Both the position numbers and the translations under genes were made by a program. 64,000 nucleotides of DNA from Bryobacterales bacterium (GTDB taxonomy: Bacteria; Acidobacteriota; Terriglobia; Bryobacterales; Bryobacteraceae). Positions 24,770 to 34,814 of this stretch are shown piece by piece. The notes below the pieces were generated by a model. That model was not told the DNA's origin. It did not search any database and saw nothing but the letters and a program-made list of their open reading frames with translations. The stretch's first letter is position 1, and every line of letters begins with the position of its first letter. The DNA is taken from positions 63,523 through 127,522 of the forward strand of contig PLOR01000097.1 in the NCBI GenBank assembly GCA_003142185.1, written 5' to 3'.

Positions 24770-27619
24770 TTACTGGCCGGAAACCGCCACCGTGACGCCG
24801 GCCTGCGATGGTATGGTGCCCACGGTCACCACTACCGCGGCGTTGCCGGCTGGCAGGCCGCTGGGGACTTGCGCGTTGATCTGCATCACCCCTTGCACGA
24901 TGCCCGGCGCACCGCCGGCGTAGTTGGTGTTGGCAGGCTTGCCGCCGATGGTAACCGTGACCGGCTGCAGCACCGGCAGCGGGAGCACTCCCGCGGGCGG
25001 CACTAACGTAAACGCGCCATCCTGGCCGGGCGGGTCGGTCTGGCCGAAACCGGTGGCGTACAGCGATACGTACTGGCCCGAGTTGGCGGGATTGGCGGCG
25101 TTGTTGTAAGATCCGCTCTGATTGACGGCAGCCGCCTGCCCCGTGCCGGAGTTGTTAGCCGTAAACAATGCGGGCGCGGCTGGCGCCACCGAAACGGTGA
25201 TCGGCGCGGAAGTCAGTCCCTGGTATGAGACATAGACCTGCGCGCTCGCACCGGTAAGTTCGAAAGGCACGATGGCAGCCACCTGCGTGGACGATGCATA
25301 GAGCACCGGTCCCGCGGAACCGTTGAAGTAGACGCTCGACCCGGCAACGCTTGGGGGGACGTCGCCGTTCTCCAGTTGGTAGGTCGCGAGGCTGGCCGGC
25401 CCCAGGCCAGAGCCGTAGAGCACGACCACCTCGCCCGGCGCGATGGCGCCAATCAAGTTGCTGGCGGCGTTGGTGACGGCGGAAAACTGCAAGTACAGCA
25501 GGCGAACCGCGTTGTTGCCGGAATCGGCAATGTACACGTTGCCATTGGAATCCACGGCGATTCCGGTTGGCCCGTTGAGCGACGCGCTGGTCGCCGGGCC
25601 CCCGTCGCCGGTGTAGCCGATCGAGCCATTGCCGGCGATGGTCGCAATCGTCCCGTTCCCGTAAACCTTGCGCACGCTGGCGCCGGCGTCCGCGAAGAAT
25701 ACGTCACCCCCGCTGTCCACCGCAATCCCGGCCGGGTAACTCAGTTGCGCCTGGCTGGCTGCGCCGCCATCGCCCGAATAGCCCGCCATGCCGTTGCCGG
25801 CAATCGTGGCGATGTTGCCGGCCGGCGATACCATGCGGACCCGATAGTTCAGCGTGTCCGTGATGTAAAGATTGCCGGCGGCATCCACGGCCACTCCTTG
25901 CGGATCGTTCAACTGAGCGCTCAGCGCCGGGCCGCCATCGCCCGCGTAGCCCTGCAGCCCATTGCCGGCGACGGTCGATATCGTTCCGTTAGTGACCTTG
26001 CGTACCGCGCTATTGTTGGTGTCGGCGATGTACAAGTTGCCTTTCGCATCGATCGCCAGCCCCACTGGCGAGTACAGGCTCGCGCTGGTGGCCGCGCCGC
26101 CATCGCCCGCGTAGCCCGGAGTTCCGCCACCGGCGACGGTGTCGATGGTGGCGCCGGACACTTCGCGCACCCGCGAATTGCCCGTGTCGGATATATAAAC
26201 GTTGCCGGCGCTATCCACCGCCACGCCTTGCGGGCCGTTGAGCTGCGCGCCGGTGGCCGCGCCGGCATCGCCGCCGAATCCCGCTGTTCCGTTGCCCGCG
26301 AAAGTCGTGATGGTGCCGCCCGCGCTCACCTTGCGCACCACGTTATTGCCGGAGTCGGCGATGTAATAGTTGCCGGCGCGGTCCGCGGCGACGGCGTGCG
26401 GCGAGTTCATCTGCGCGCTGGTGGCCGGGCCGCCATCGCCGGAGTAGCTGTAGCCGCCGTTGCCGGCGAAGGTGCCGATGTTGCCGCCCGCTTGGGCCAC
26501 GCGGATGCGGTTGTTCAGCGAATCGGCGATGTAGATATGACCCGACCCGTCGACCGCCACGCCGGTCGGACGGTTGAGCTCGGCTGCGGTCGCGGCGGCG
26601 CCGTCTCCGCTGAAGCCCAACGTACCGTTGCCCACAATCGTGTTGATGTCGATGTTAGCCTTGATCGTGCTGATCTCGCGGATGCGGCCATCGGTCGGCT
26701 CCGCGATGTATACGTTCCCCGACGAATCCACGGCTACCGCGAACGGCTCGACCAGGCCGCCTGCGTTCGCCAGACCTCCGTCGCCCGCATAGCCGATGGC
26801 ACAAGTCTCGCCGGTGTTGGTGTCGGTGCTGGTGCTGGTAATGTTGCAGGCTCCGGCGATGAAATTGATGATGCCGGTGCTGGCGGTGATCTCGCGGATG
26901 GCGGCGTTACCGGTATCGGCGATGTATACGTTGTTGGAGCTATCCACGAAAACGTCTTCCGGTTGGAGCAGGACCGAACCCGTTGCCGGCAAGGTATCGC
27001 CGCCGAGGCCGCCAAAACCGTTGCCCGCTATGGTATTGATGATGCCGTTGGTGCCAACCTTGCGGATCGAGTTGTCGCCGGTATCGGCAATGTAAACATT
27101 TCCCGAGTGATCCACCGCCACGCCGCCGGGCAGGTTCAGGTTCGCCGCAGTGGCTAGGCCGGCATCGCCCAGAAACCGCGGCTTGCCCACTTGGCCGTTG
27201 CCGGCGAATGTATTGATGACGCCTTGCGGCGTCACCACCCGCACGCGGTTGTTCACCTGGTCGGCAATGTAGAGATTCCCCTGTGAATCGACCGCCAGGC
27301 CCTGCGGAGTGTTGAGCTGGGCCGCGGCCGCCGGCCCACCGTCGCCGGAAAAGCCCGGCCGCGAATTGCCCGCCACCAGCGTCAGCGTCCCACTCGAAGA
27401 AATCTTGAAAACAGCGTTACCGCTGCTGAAATACACATTGCCGCTCGCGTCCGTCGTCACGCGTTTCACCGTTCCAATAGCGGTGCTGGCGGCCGCCGCG
27501 GGCGTGGTGGGTGGCGCTCCGCCGGCGACGGTCGAGATCGAATAATCTTGCGCGAAGACGGCGGCGCCAAAGAACCATACCAATCCTGCGCCGCGCAGCT
27601 TCCCTAGCGGTTTCAACAT
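24770..27619 (-). CDS. NHL-repeat protein with Solibacter-type C-terminal domain
   Basis: A 949-residue exported protein (signal peptide residues ~1-23). About twelve NHL repeats of 54-57 residues span ~25-690, each with the pattern G-SGDGGPAT-A-LN-P-GVAVD--GN-YIAD--N--VRKV, enough for two six-bladed propellers. The last ~250 residues (from VTNAASNLIGAIAPGEVVVLYGSGLGP) match the Solibacter C-terminal domain TIGR03437. Such proteins are abundant in Bryobacterales and of unknown function, probably surface-exposed and binding carbohydrate or protein. The repeats are visible at DNA level with a ~168-bp period. Confidence 0.88.
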   Translation of the reverse strand: MLKPLGKLRGAGLVWFFGAAVFAQDYSISTVAGGAPPTTPAAAASTAIGTVKRVTTDASGNVYFSSGNAVFKISSSGTLTLVAGNSRPGFSGDGGPAAAAQLNTPQGLAVDSQGNLYIADQVNNRVRVVTPQGVINTFAGNGQVGKPRFLGDAGLATAANLNLPGGVAVDHSGNVYIADTGDNSIRKVGTNGIINTIAGNGFGGLGGDTLPATGSVLLQPEDVFVDSSNNVYIADTGNAAIREITASTGIINFIAGACNITSTSTDTNTGETCAIGYAGDGGLANAGGLVEPFAVAVDSSGNVYIAEPTDGRIREISTIKANIDINTIVGNGTLGFSGDGAAATAAELNRPTGVAVDGSGHIYIADSLNNRIRVAQAGGNIGTFAGNGGYSYSGDGGPATSAQMNSPHAVAADRAGNYYIADSGNNVVRKVSAGGTITTFAGNGTAGFGGDAGAATGAQLNGPQGVAVDSAGNVYISDTGNSRVREVSGATIDTVAGGGTPGYAGDGGAATSASLYSPVGLAIDAKGNLYIADTNNSAVRKVTNGTISTVAGNGLQGYAGDGGPALSAQLNDPQGVAVDAAGNLYITDTLNYRVRMVSPAGNIATIAGNGMAGYSGDGGAASQAQLSYPAGIAVDSGGDVFFADAGASVRKVYGNGTIATIAGNGSIGYTGDGGPATSASLNGPTGIAVDSNGNVYIADSGNNAVRLLYLQFSAVTNAASNLIGAIAPGEVVVLYGSGLGPASLATYQLENGDVPPSVAGSSVYFNGSAGPVLYASSTQVAAIVPFELTGASAQVYVSYQGLTSAPITVSVAPAAPALFTANNSGTGQAAAVNQSGSYNNAANPANSGQYVSLYATGFGQTDPPGQDGAFTLVPPAGVLPLPVLQPVTVTIGGKPANTNYAGGAPGIVQGVMQINAQVPSGLPAGNAAVVVTVGTIPSQAGVTVAVSGQ

Positions 27620-27658
27620 GTATGCCTAGCCTTCTGACAGGGTGAATGTTCGAAGCTT

Positions 27659-28699
27659 TCAGTTTATCGCGACTCGGGCCACGGCTTCCGCCAGTGTTTC
27701 CACGGCCTGTGCGCATTCGGCACGGGTGACGTCATAGTGCGTCACGGCGCGCATGTGGCTATGGCCGATTCCGTTGATCAGCACGCCCCGCTGTTTCAGC
27801 CGCCGGCTCAATTCTCCCGAGGTCAGACCGGTGGCGCCGATATCGAATACCACGATGTTGGTGGCGACCTTCCGCGGATCCAACTCGACGCCGTGAATGC
27901 GGGCCACGCCTTCCGCGAAGAAACGCGCGTTCGCATGGTCCTCGCTCAGCCGGGTGCGTGTTTCTTCGAGCGCGATCAGGCCCGCCGCGGCCAGCACGCC
28001 CGCCTGCCGCATGCCGCCGCCCAGCCGTTTACGCAACAGGCGGCCCTTGTCGATCAGCGCGGCCGGTCCGGCCACCATCGAGCCGGCCGGCGCGCCCAGC
28101 GCCTTCGAGAGACAAAACATCACCGTGTCCACCGGCGCCACGATGTCTTCAACCGGCACGCGCAGCGCGGCCGCCGCGTTGAACACGCGCGCACCATCCA
28201 TGTGCACTTTCACGCCAAGCTCATGCGCGCCGTTGGAGATTTCGCGAATCGCCGCCAGCGAATAAACCGTGCCCCCGCCCATGTTGTGCGTGTTTTCGAT
28301 TTCGATCGCGCCCGTAGGCGCGTAGTGCGGATGTACCGGCTTCACCAGCGGGCGGATCTGGCTCCATTCGAGGATGCCGTCTTCGGTGGGAATGGCGCGA
28401 ATCAGGCAGCCGGAGAACCACGCCGTCATCGACAGTTCGTAATCCAGAATATGAGCGCGCGAGTCGCAGATCACTTCCTGCCCGTGTTCGGTCAGCAGTT
28501 TCACCGCGATGGTGTTGCCCATGGTGCCGGTGGGCACGAACAGCGCCGCCTCCTTGCCGGTGATTTCGGCGGCCCGCTGTTCCAGCAGGTTGACGGTGGG
28601 GTCCTCACCGTAAACGTCGTCGCCCACTTCGGCTTCCGCCATCGCCCGCCGCATCTCGGGCGTAGGCTTAGTCACGGTGTCGCTGCGCAGATCGATCAT
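27659..28699 (-). CDS. ltaE: Low-specificity L-threonine aldolase
   Basis: 346 residues from ATG 28699, which overlaps the hemW stop as ATGA, so both are translated from one message. A PLP fold-type I enzyme that splits threonine/allo-threonine to glycine and acetaldehyde. It opens [17 protein letters not shown], with [14 protein letters not shown], the TGTMGN phosphate loop, HMDGAR with the PLP-binding Asp and [13 protein letters not shown] with the Schiff-base Lys. Confidence 0.92.
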   Translation of the reverse strand: MIDLRSDTVTKPTPEMRRAMAEAEVGDDVYGEDPTVNLLEQRAAEITGKEAALFVPTGTMGNTIAVKLLTEHGQEVICDSRAHILDYELSMTAWFSGCLIRAIPTEDGILEWSQIRPLVKPVHPHYAPTGAIEIENTHNMGGGTVYSLAAIREISNGAHELGVKVHMDGARVFNAAAALRVPVEDIVAPVDTVMFCLSKALGAPAGSMVAGPAALIDKGRLLRKRLGGGMRQAGVLAAAGLIALEETRTRLSEDHANARFFAEGVARIHGVELDPRKVATNIVVFDIGATGLTSGELSRRLKQRGVLINGIGHSHMRAVTHYDVTRAECAQAVETLAEAVARVAIN

Positions 28700-29772
28700 G
28701 AGGTAAGAAACTCCGCGAATACTTCGTTTGAAACCAGCACGCCGCGGTTCGACAGGCGCAACACGCCGTCGGCCGCTTCGAGCAGGCCGGCCTCCAGAAA
28801 CTTCCGGATCGCCGCGTCGTGGCGCTGCCACTCTTGCGCGTCGGGCCGGATGCCCTCCATCAACCGCAGGCTGACAAAAAAGCGCTCGTCACAGTGGGGC
28901 AGGTCCCCGACCTGCCGCGCTCCATTCAAATACTCATCCACCGTTTCCGCGTTCCTCGTCCGCATCCGCCCATCGAACGAATGGGCATCCGCGCCGAAAC
29001 CCGCATACGGCTCCAGCTTCCAATACTTCAAATTGTGACGCGATTCCCAGCCGGGCCGCGCGAAATTGGAAATCTCGTAGCGGTTGAGGCCAAGCCCCGC
29101 CAGCCGCTCCACGGCGATTTCGTAGAACGCCGCGACCCGATCGTCGTCCGGTGCTTCCGCCGCTCCGTAGCGCGCGCCGCCGGCCAGCAGTTCCTTGCCC
29201 AGCCGGCTGGCTTCATCCACTTCCAGCATGTAGACCGAGACGTGCTCCGGCTCGAGGCGCTCGATCCAATCGAGCGATTCCCGCCAGCTCGATTCGATCT
29301 GCCCGGAAAGTCCGGCGATCAGGTCGATATTGATGCTGCCGATCGCGGCCTCGCGCAGCAGCCGTATTTCCCGAGCGACTATTTCCGCGGTGTGTTTGCG
29401 GCCCGTGCGGCGAATCTCTTTTTCGACGAACGATTGTACGCCGAGGCTGACACGGTTGATGCCGCATGCCGTCCAGTGGCGTGCCTGATCGCCCGAGATG
29501 GCGCCGGGCGCGGCCTCGATGGTGGCCTCCAGCCACGGCCGCCCGGGAATGGCCTTCAGCACCGCGTGCAGATCGTCGGGCGCCAAGTTGCCGGGCGTGC
29601 CGCCACCCAGATAAACCGTCTCCGGCCGCCACTCCCAAGCGTGAGCGCGAACTTCCGCCAGCAACGCTTCCAGGTAGCGCCGTTCCTGCGCGCGTGGAAA
29701 CACGCCCGAGGCAAAGTTACAGTAAGTGCACTTTTGCGCGCAAAACGGATAGGCAATGTAAACGCCGGCCAC
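28696..29772 (-). CDS. hemW: HemW-like radical SAM protein
   Basis: About 358 residues from GTG 29772, the last plausible start before the conserved N-terminus [19 protein letters not shown]11, C15 and C18 bind the 4Fe-4S cluster, followed by GGGTP, GVQSF, the SAM-binding segments and [12 protein letters not shown], then the HemW C-domain. HemW inserts heme into respiratory enzymes; this family was formerly annotated as coproporphyrinogen oxidase. A REP-like hairpin (28894-28916) is translated in frame as part of [13 protein letters not shown]. Confidence 0.88.
   Translation of the reverse strand: MAGVYIAYPFCAQKCTYCNFASGVFPRAQERRYLEALLAEVRAHAWEWRPETVYLGGGTPGNLAPDDLHAVLKAIPGRPWLEATIEAAPGAISGDQARHWTACGINRVSLGVQSFVEKEIRRTGRKHTAEIVAREIRLLREAAIGSINIDLIAGLSGQIESSWRESLDWIERLEPEHVSVYMLEVDEASRLGKELLAGGARYGAAEAPDDDRVAAFYEIAVERLAGLGLNRYEISNFARPGWESRHNLKYWKLEPYAGFGADAHSFDGRMRTRNAETVDEYLNGARQVGDLPHCDERFFVSLRLMEGIRPDAQEWQRHDAAIRKFLEAGLLEAADGVLRLSNRGVLVSNEVFAEFLTS
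28894..28916. repeat. REP-like element inside hemW coding sequence
   Basis: GTGG head, then GGCAGGTC-CCC-GACCTGCC with perfect 8-bp arms. Nearly the same element lies between genes at 51229-51251. Here it is read in frame on the minus strand. Confidence 0.65.
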
Positions 29773-29862
29773 TCGACTTGATTGTACCCGCCAGCGCCCC
29801 CGCGCGCCGGTTGGGATGCCCTCGGTTAGCCCCGCTTGCTCCCGCGGCTTCCGGGGATTGGT

Positions 29863-29868
29863 TATACT
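29863..29868 (+). promoter_or_regulatory. Possible -10 element of the ppiD-dedA unit
   Basis: TATACT ~38 bp before the ppiD ATG in the divergent hemW/ppiD gap. A good -35 at 17 bp is not visible. Confidence 0.35.
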
Positions 29869-29905
29869 ATTGTTTTCCCCTTTGTAATCAGGAGTTCTCT
29901 GACTC

Positions 29906-31834
29906 ATGTTTGATCTGTTTCGCAGCCGAGAAAAATCGGTGCGCATCCTGTTGGGCGCGCTGCTGATGGTGGTCGCATTGTCGATGCTGACCTACCTGGT
30001 GCCCAACTACGGCACGGGCGCTCCCACGCCGGACACGGTGGTGGCGTCGGTGGGCAAGGACGACATCACATCGGGCGACGTTATGCGACTGATCCAGGCC
30101 ACCATGCGTGGCCGGCAGCTTCCCCCCGATCTGATCGCCACCTACGTCCCGCAAATGGTGGACGGGATGGTGGGCGAGCGGGCGCTGGCGTACGAGGCCA
30201 CCCGGTTGGGCTTCGAGGTCAGCGATAGCGACGTGCGCGCTGAGATCCAGCAGATGATCCCCAACCTGTTTCCCGACGGCAAGTTTGCCGGCAAGGAAGC
30301 CTACGCCGCGGTGCTGGGCGAGCAGCAGTTGACGATTCCGGAATTCGAGTCCAACCTGCGCCGCCAGATCCTCATCACCAAACTGCGCGAGGTGGCGGTG
30401 GAGGGCACGATCGTCTCCGAGCTGGAAATCGAGCACGCCTACCAGGAGCGCAACGAGAAAATCAAGATCCAGTACGTGAACGTATCCGGCGACAAGTACC
30501 GCGCGGAAGCGACCCCGAGCGCCAAGGACCTGGAGACGTACTTCCAGGTAAACCACGCGCGCTACACGGTGCCGGAGTCGAGGAACCTGGCGATTCTGAT
30601 CGCCGACCAGGCCAAGATCGCCGAATCCCTCGTCCCGTCCGACGCCGACCTGTTGCGGATGTACAACCAGAACAAGGAGCAGTTTCGCACCAAGGAGCGC
30701 GTCCACGCGCAGCACATTCTGCTGAAGACCTCCGGCAAGCCGCCAGCCGAAGACGCCAAGATGAAGGCGCAGGCCGCGGACCTGCTGAAGCAGATCCAGG
30801 GCGGCGCCAACTTCGCGGAGCTGGCGAAGAAATATTCCGAAGATACCGGTTCGGCCGCCAAAGGCGGGGATCTCGACTGGATCGAGCGCGGGCAGACGCT
30901 GCCCGAGTTCGAGCGCACCGCGTTTTCGCTGCCGCCGGGCCAAACCAGCGGGATCGTCAAGACCGAAGTGGGTTATCACATCATCCGCGTGATTGCGCAT
31001 GAAGACGCGCGCCTCGCCCCGTTCGACCAGGTGAAAGCGCAGCTAGCCGCCAACTGGAAGAACGATCAAGTGAACGACATCGTGCAGCAGATCTCGGACA
31101 AGGCGCAAGCGGCGTTGCAGAAGGATCCGCTTCATCCCGACGAGATCGCGGCCCGGTTTCACATGCAGGTGGTGCGCGCGGAAGGCGCGCGCCCCGGCCA
31201 GCCGCTGCCGGAAATCGGCACCAACTCCGATTTCGATCAATCCATCGTTGGGTTGAAGCAGGGCCAGGTTTCGCAGGCGGTGGCTCTGCCGGGGAACAAG
31301 CTGGCGCTGGCCGTGGTCACCGGTGTGATTCCCGCGCGGCCCAGCACGTTGGCCGAAGTCGAGAACCAGGTGCGCGAGACCATCGTGCAAAGCCGGCTGG
31401 CGGCGGCCGTGAAAGACCACGCCAAGGAACTTGCCGACAAGGCCAAGGCCAACGGCGGCGACCTGGCGGCGGCAGCCAAGTCGATGGGACTCGAAGTCAA
31501 GACCTCCGAGGACTTCAACCGTGCGGGCTCGGTCGAAGGCATCGGCCCGGCCAGTTACGTACACGAAGGATTCACGCTGCCGGATGGCGCGGTTTTCGGT
31601 CCCCTGGGCACGCCGCAGGGTTCGGTGGTGGCCAAGGTGATCGGGCATGTGCCGGCCGATATGGCGCAGTTGGCCCAGACGCGAACCGCCATCCGCGACG
31701 AGCTCAAGAGCCAGCGGGCGCGCGACCGCAACACGCTGTTTGAAACCGGCGTGCGCGAGGATTTGCGCCGGCAGGGGAAGCTCAAGTATCACCAGGACGT
31801 GATCCAGCGCCTGGTGGCGCAGTTCCACAGCTAG
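29906..31834 (+). CDS. ppiD: PpiD/SurA-type peptidyl-prolyl isomerase
   Basis: A 642-residue membrane-anchored periplasmic foldase. It has a short cytoplasmic N-terminus, one membrane helix (residues ~14-33), then a SurA_N-like chaperone region. The parvulin domain at ~265-365 shows RVHAQHILLKT, ANFAELAKKYSEDTGSAAKGGDLDWI and VGYHIIRV. A second chaperone-like stretch continues to the end. It assists outer-membrane protein folding, consistent with the many exported proteins here. AGGAG lies upstream and dedA follows 4 bp after the stop. Confidence 0.87.
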   Translation: MFDLFRSREKSVRILLGALLMVVALSMLTYLVPNYGTGAPTPDTVVASVGKDDITSGDVMRLIQATMRGRQLPPDLIATYVPQMVDGMVGERALAYEATRLGFEVSDSDVRAEIQQMIPNLFPDGKFAGKEAYAAVLGEQQLTIPEFESNLRRQILITKLREVAVEGTIVSELEIEHAYQERNEKIKIQYVNVSGDKYRAEATPSAKDLETYFQVNHARYTVPESRNLAILIADQAKIAESLVPSDADLLRMYNQNKEQFRTKERVHAQHILLKTSGKPPAEDAKMKAQAADLLKQIQGGANFAELAKKYSEDTGSAAKGGDLDWIERGQTLPEFERTAFSLPPGQTSGIVKTEVGYHIIRVIAHEDARLAPFDQVKAQLAANWKNDQVNDIVQQISDKAQAALQKDPLHPDEIAARFHMQVVRAEGARPGQPLPEIGTNSDFDQSIVGLKQGQVSQAVALPGNKLALAVVTGVIPARPSTLAEVENQVRETIVQSRLAAAVKDHAKELADKAKANGGDLAAAAKSMGLEVKTSEDFNRAGSVEGIGPASYVHEGFTLPDGAVFGPLGTPQGSVVAKVIGHVPADMAQLAQTRTAIRDELKSQRARDRNTLFETGVREDLRRQGKLKYHQDVIQRLVAQFHS

Positions 31835-31838
31835 CCGC

Positions 31839-32483
31839 ATGCTGCGCGATCTGTTCGACCTCTACCGGTCGCTCACCGACCCGCTTCGGCTAAGCCACCT
31901 GCTGCATACATTGCTCGCGGGCTGGGCCGGTTACGCGGCGCTGTTCGCCGTGGTGTATTCGGAAACCGGCCTGCTGGTCGGGTTCTTTCTGCCCGGCGAT
32001 TCGTTCCTCTTCACTATCGGCGTGGTGGCGGGTTTCGGCGCGTTGGACATCCGGCAGGTGAATCTGTTGCTGATGCTGGCGGCGCTGATGGGGGATTCCA
32101 CCGGCTACCTGCTGGGGCGCCAGACTGGACCCAAGATTTTCAGTCGCCCCGACTCGCGATTCTTCAAGCAGGCGTACGTCACGCGCACTCACCAATTCTA
32201 TGAACGCTACGGCGGCAAAACCATTGTGCTGGCGCGTTTCGTGCCGATCGTCCGCACCTTTTCCGCCTTCATGGCCGGAGTCAGCCAGATGCCGTATCTG
32301 CGATTCCTGCCCTTTAGCGTGTGCGGCGGCATCGGCTGGGTCTTCCTGATGACCTCGCTTGGCTACCTGCTGGGCCAGGTGGCTTTCGTGCAGCGCAACT
32401 TCGACAAAGTGATCCTGGTCATCATTTTGCTTTCGCTGACGCCCACCTTCATCGAAGCGTGGCGAGCGCGGCGGAGGGCGTAA
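31839..32483 (+). CDS. DedA-family membrane protein
   Basis: A 214-residue polytopic inner-membrane protein of the DedA/SNARE-associated family, now linked to flippase activity for undecaprenyl phosphate and phospholipids. Diagnostic residues are the ETGLLVGFFLPGDS re-entrant segment near residue 41, GDSTGYLLGR and RFVPIVRTFSAFMAGVSQMPY with the conserved basic residues. It starts 4 bp after ppiD and should be cotranscribed. Confidence 0.9.
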   Translation: MLRDLFDLYRSLTDPLRLSHLLHTLLAGWAGYAALFAVVYSETGLLVGFFLPGDSFLFTIGVVAGFGALDIRQVNLLLMLAALMGDSTGYLLGRQTGPKIFSRPDSRFFKQAYVTRTHQFYERYGGKTIVLARFVPIVRTFSAFMAGVSQMPYLRFLPFSVCGGIGWVFLMTSLGYLLGQVAFVQRNFDKVILVIILLSLTPTFIEAWRARRRA

Positions 32484-32487
32484 GGCG

Positions 32488-32514
32488 CCGACCGCTCCCT
32501 ATGGTCGCGGCTCC
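32488..32514. repeat. Short palindromic intergenic element
   Basis: GACCG-CTCCCTATG-GTCGCGGCTC sits between the convergent dedA and methyltransferase genes. A related motif closes the insertion at 18281-18468. It is too short for firm classification. Confidence 0.4.
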
Positions 32515-32520
32515 GTTGTG

Positions 32521-33345
32521 TCAGGGCTGCGTCCGGCGCGTTCTCCGAACCGGCTCCGCGCTGAACAGGTTGAAACCGCCGCAGGCCGGGCAGCGGTAGC
32601 TCTCGACCGGTCCGAATTTGCGCCAGCCCGAAGCTTGTTCGCGGAGATACTCTTCGGAGTGGCCGGCGCCGCAGCGTACGCACACGTTCACCCAGGGATC
32701 GCGGGCCTCGCCTGGATCGGCGGCGCCGAAGTGGAATTCCCAGCCGTAGCGGCTCCAGCCGCTGCCGAAGACGCGGTCCACCGTCCGCAGCGACCAAAGA
32801 AGAACGGCCAGGAAGCGCTCGTCGCCTCTGGCGAACAGCAGAAGCTTCTTGGGCCCCCAACCGCGCACGTTATGGTTGTTGAGGAACGAGAGCGACGAGT
32901 AAAGGTCGCGGGTGGCGCGGTGGGAGAGGCCGGTCAGCCGCTCGATCGGCACGATGACCTCGGCCGGCTTGCGAAAAGGGTTGACGTGGCCGCCGCCCCG
33001 GCCGATCCAGCGGTAGATGCGGTCGGTCAAAGTACCGGCGTCGGGTACCGCTACGTACAGCCCTGCGCCCGGCCTAGCGACGCGGCCCATTTCGCGCACC
33101 ACCGCTTCGAGTTCGACGAAATGCTCCAGGCTGTGGTTGCTGACCAGTAGATCGAAAACGCCATTCGCAAAGGGCAGGCGGGCGGCATCGCCGCGCACCA
33201 GGCAACCCGCCGCGCCGCCTGGGTCGAACTTCAGGTCGAGGCGCACCACCAACACGCCGGGCCGGACGTCGGGAAAACTCCCCGCCGCGGCCCCCAGGTC
33301 CAGCACGCGGGCGCCGGCGGGCAGTCGGCTCAATAGGTGGATCAT
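32521..33345 (-). CDS. SAM-dependent methyltransferase with C-terminal zinc ribbon
   Basis: 274 residues from ATG 33345, chosen over ATG 33366 because AGGAAGGA stands ten bases upstream. The N-terminal half is a class I methyltransferase: ARVLDLGAAAGSFP (SAM loop), RGDAARLPFANGVFDLLVSNHSLEHF (type-11 motif) and VARPGAGLYVAVPD. The C-terminus carries CVRCGAGH and CPACGG, a probable zinc ribbon. The substrate is unknown; similar proteins modify lipids or polyketide-like metabolites. Confidence 0.78.
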   Translation of the reverse strand: MIHLLSRLPAGARVLDLGAAAGSFPDVRPGVLVVRLDLKFDPGGAAGCLVRGDAARLPFANGVFDLLVSNHSLEHFVELEAVVREMGRVARPGAGLYVAVPDAGTLTDRIYRWIGRGGGHVNPFRKPAEVIVPIERLTGLSHRATRDLYSSLSFLNNHNVRGWGPKKLLLFARGDERFLAVLLWSLRTVDRVFGSGWSRYGWEFHFGAADPGEARDPWVNVCVRCGAGHSEEYLREQASGWRKFGPVESYRCPACGGFNLFSAEPVRRTRRTQP

Positions 33346-33584
33346 GCTTGGCGCATCCTTCCTCATCGGCGCGCGGGCGCCTGCCGTCAGTTATATCAAG
33401 GGTTACACCCTCCCCGCGTTGGCCCTGGTGCCGGGACAATTGTCCGCCGAGCGAAACTAATCGCGTTCCGAGTCATAGTACCGTACCGGCTTGGGAGCCG
33501 GGTCCCAGTCCGAAATTCCCGCACCCTGGGTGCTTGCCGGCGCATCCAATTAACAAATAGGGCATTCAGGACCCGATTAAGTCC
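33346..33584. other. Divergent intergenic region, no gene seen
   Basis: Together with the promoter segment after it, this is the only gap of about 300 bp. No open frame here has family resemblance or a ribosome-binding site, and there are no strong hairpins. It probably carries the promoters of the methyltransferase (minus) and the Rrf2 gene (plus). Confidence 0.5.
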
Positions 33585-33614
33585 TTGCGTGCGATTGGGG
33601 AAACCAATTAAGAT
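33585..33614 (+). promoter_or_regulatory. Predicted promoter of the Rrf2-family gene
   Basis: TTGCGT at 33585-33590 and TAAGAT at 33609-33614, 18 bp apart, ~38 bp before the ATG. The palindrome-like ATTGGGGAAACCAAT between the boxes might be an operator, for instance for autoregulation. Confidence 0.4.
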
Positions 33615-33651
33615 ATCGAAGTAGGCTTACTCCGAATCTACCGGGGGCAGA

Positions 33652-34125
33652 ATGATTTATTCTCGATCGTCGGAATACGCGATTCGCGCTTTCGTGCACC
33701 TGGCCCAGGTGCCCGATGGCCGATACGCCATGGTGAAGAACATTGCGGAGGCTGAGGACATCCCCGCGCACTTCCTGGCCAAGATCCTGCAGCAGCTCGC
33801 CCGCAAGGGACTTCTGCGGTCGAGCAAAGGTCCAACCGGCGGATTCGCGCTGCGGGTGGATGCCGAAGACATCCGGCTGCTCGATATTGTCGAGGCGCTG
33901 GACGGCTTGGCGCCCTACCAGCAGTGCGCCAGCGGGCTTGCCGAATGCAACGACGACATGCCCTGTTCCATGCACGATAGCTGGGTGGCCCTCCGTTCGC
34001 GTATCATGGATTATCTAGGCAAGAATTCGATCGCGGACCTGGCCAAGGCGCTGGAGTTGAAGAAGAAAACTCTGGCAGTCAGCAAAGCGCGCAAGACCAG
34101 GCGCGCGGCCGCGAAACGGGCATAG
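33652..34125 (+). CDS. Rrf2-family iron-sulfur transcription regulator
   Basis: 157 residues with an N-terminal winged helix (MIYSRSSEYAIRAFVHLAQ, IPAHFLAKILQQLARKGLLRSSKGPTGGFAL), the hallmark of Rrf2/IscR/NsrR proteins. Three cysteines, C92, C99 and C105, in QQCASGLAECNDDMPCSMHD are positioned to bind an Fe-S cluster, so it probably senses iron-sulfur status, NO or oxidative stress. A Lys/Arg-rich tail follows. No isc/suf genes are adjacent; its targets are unknown. Confidence 0.9.
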   Translation: MIYSRSSEYAIRAFVHLAQVPDGRYAMVKNIAEAEDIPAHFLAKILQQLARKGLLRSSKGPTGGFALRVDAEDIRLLDIVEALDGLAPYQQCASGLAECNDDMPCSMHDSWVALRSRIMDYLGKNSIADLAKALELKKKTLAVSKARKTRRAAAKRA

Positions 34126-34188
34126 TCAGACCGCGGTCGAGCCGGAGCATCGCCGGTTCGGGATTGCGAATATGGATTCGGAGGCATA

Positions 34189-34809
34189 ATGGGCCAGTCT
34201 GTCCTTGTCCCCATGGTGGTCGAACAGACCTCGCGGGGCGAACGCGCATACGACATTTACTCCCGGCTGTTGAAAGAGAACATCATCTTTCTGGGCACGC
34301 CGATTGACGATCAGGTGGCGAATCTGATCATCGCCCAGTTGCTGTTCCTCGAGGCTGAGGACCCGGAGAAGGATATTTCCATTTACATCAATTCTCCGGG
34401 CGGCTCCATCACGGCCGGCCTCGCCATTTTGGACACGATGGCTTTCATTCGTCCCGATATCGTGACGATCTGCGTGGGACAAGCGGCATCCATGGCGGCG
34501 GTGCTGCTGGCCAAAGGCACCAAGGGCAAGCGGTTCAGCCTGCCAAATTCACGGATCATGATCCACCAGCCGTCCATGCAGGGCCTGGCGGGGCAGGCGG
34601 CCGATATCGACATCTACGCCCGCGAAATCCTGCGGATGCGCGAGATCCTCAACAAGATGCTGTCCGATGCGACCGGCCAACCCGTGGAGCGCGTAGCCAA
34701 AGATGTGGACCGCGATTACATCATGGAGCCTGACGGAGCGGTCGAGTACGGCATGATCGACCGCGTGATCGCCAGCCGCGACACGGCGCCGGTACCGATC
34801 AAGAGCTAG
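34189..34809 (+). CDS. clpP: ATP-dependent Clp protease proteolytic subunit
   Basis: A 206-residue ClpP serine protease forming the tetradecameric chamber fed by ClpX/ClpA. Catalytic residues are S101 (GQAASMAA), H126 (RIMIHQPS) and D174 (KDVDRDY). [13 protein letters not shown] and [12 protein letters not shown] are typical. The N-terminal processing segment ([22 protein letters not shown]) is intact. No clpX lies next to it; lipA follows 5 bp after the stop. Confidence 0.96.
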   Translation: MGQSVLVPMVVEQTSRGERAYDIYSRLLKENIIFLGTPIDDQVANLIIAQLLFLEAEDPEKDISIYINSPGGSITAGLAILDTMAFIRPDIVTICVGQAASMAAVLLAKGTKGKRFSLPNSRIMIHQPSMQGLAGQAADIDIYAREILRMREILNKMLSDATGQPVERVAKDVDRDYIMEPDGAVEYGMIDRVIASRDTAPVPIKS

Positions 34810-34814
34810 TTGGC

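Noticed and set aside
25376-27157. 593-codon plus-strand frame opposite the NHL repeats
   Set aside because: It is a periodic shadow of the propeller repeats, without start signal or motif.
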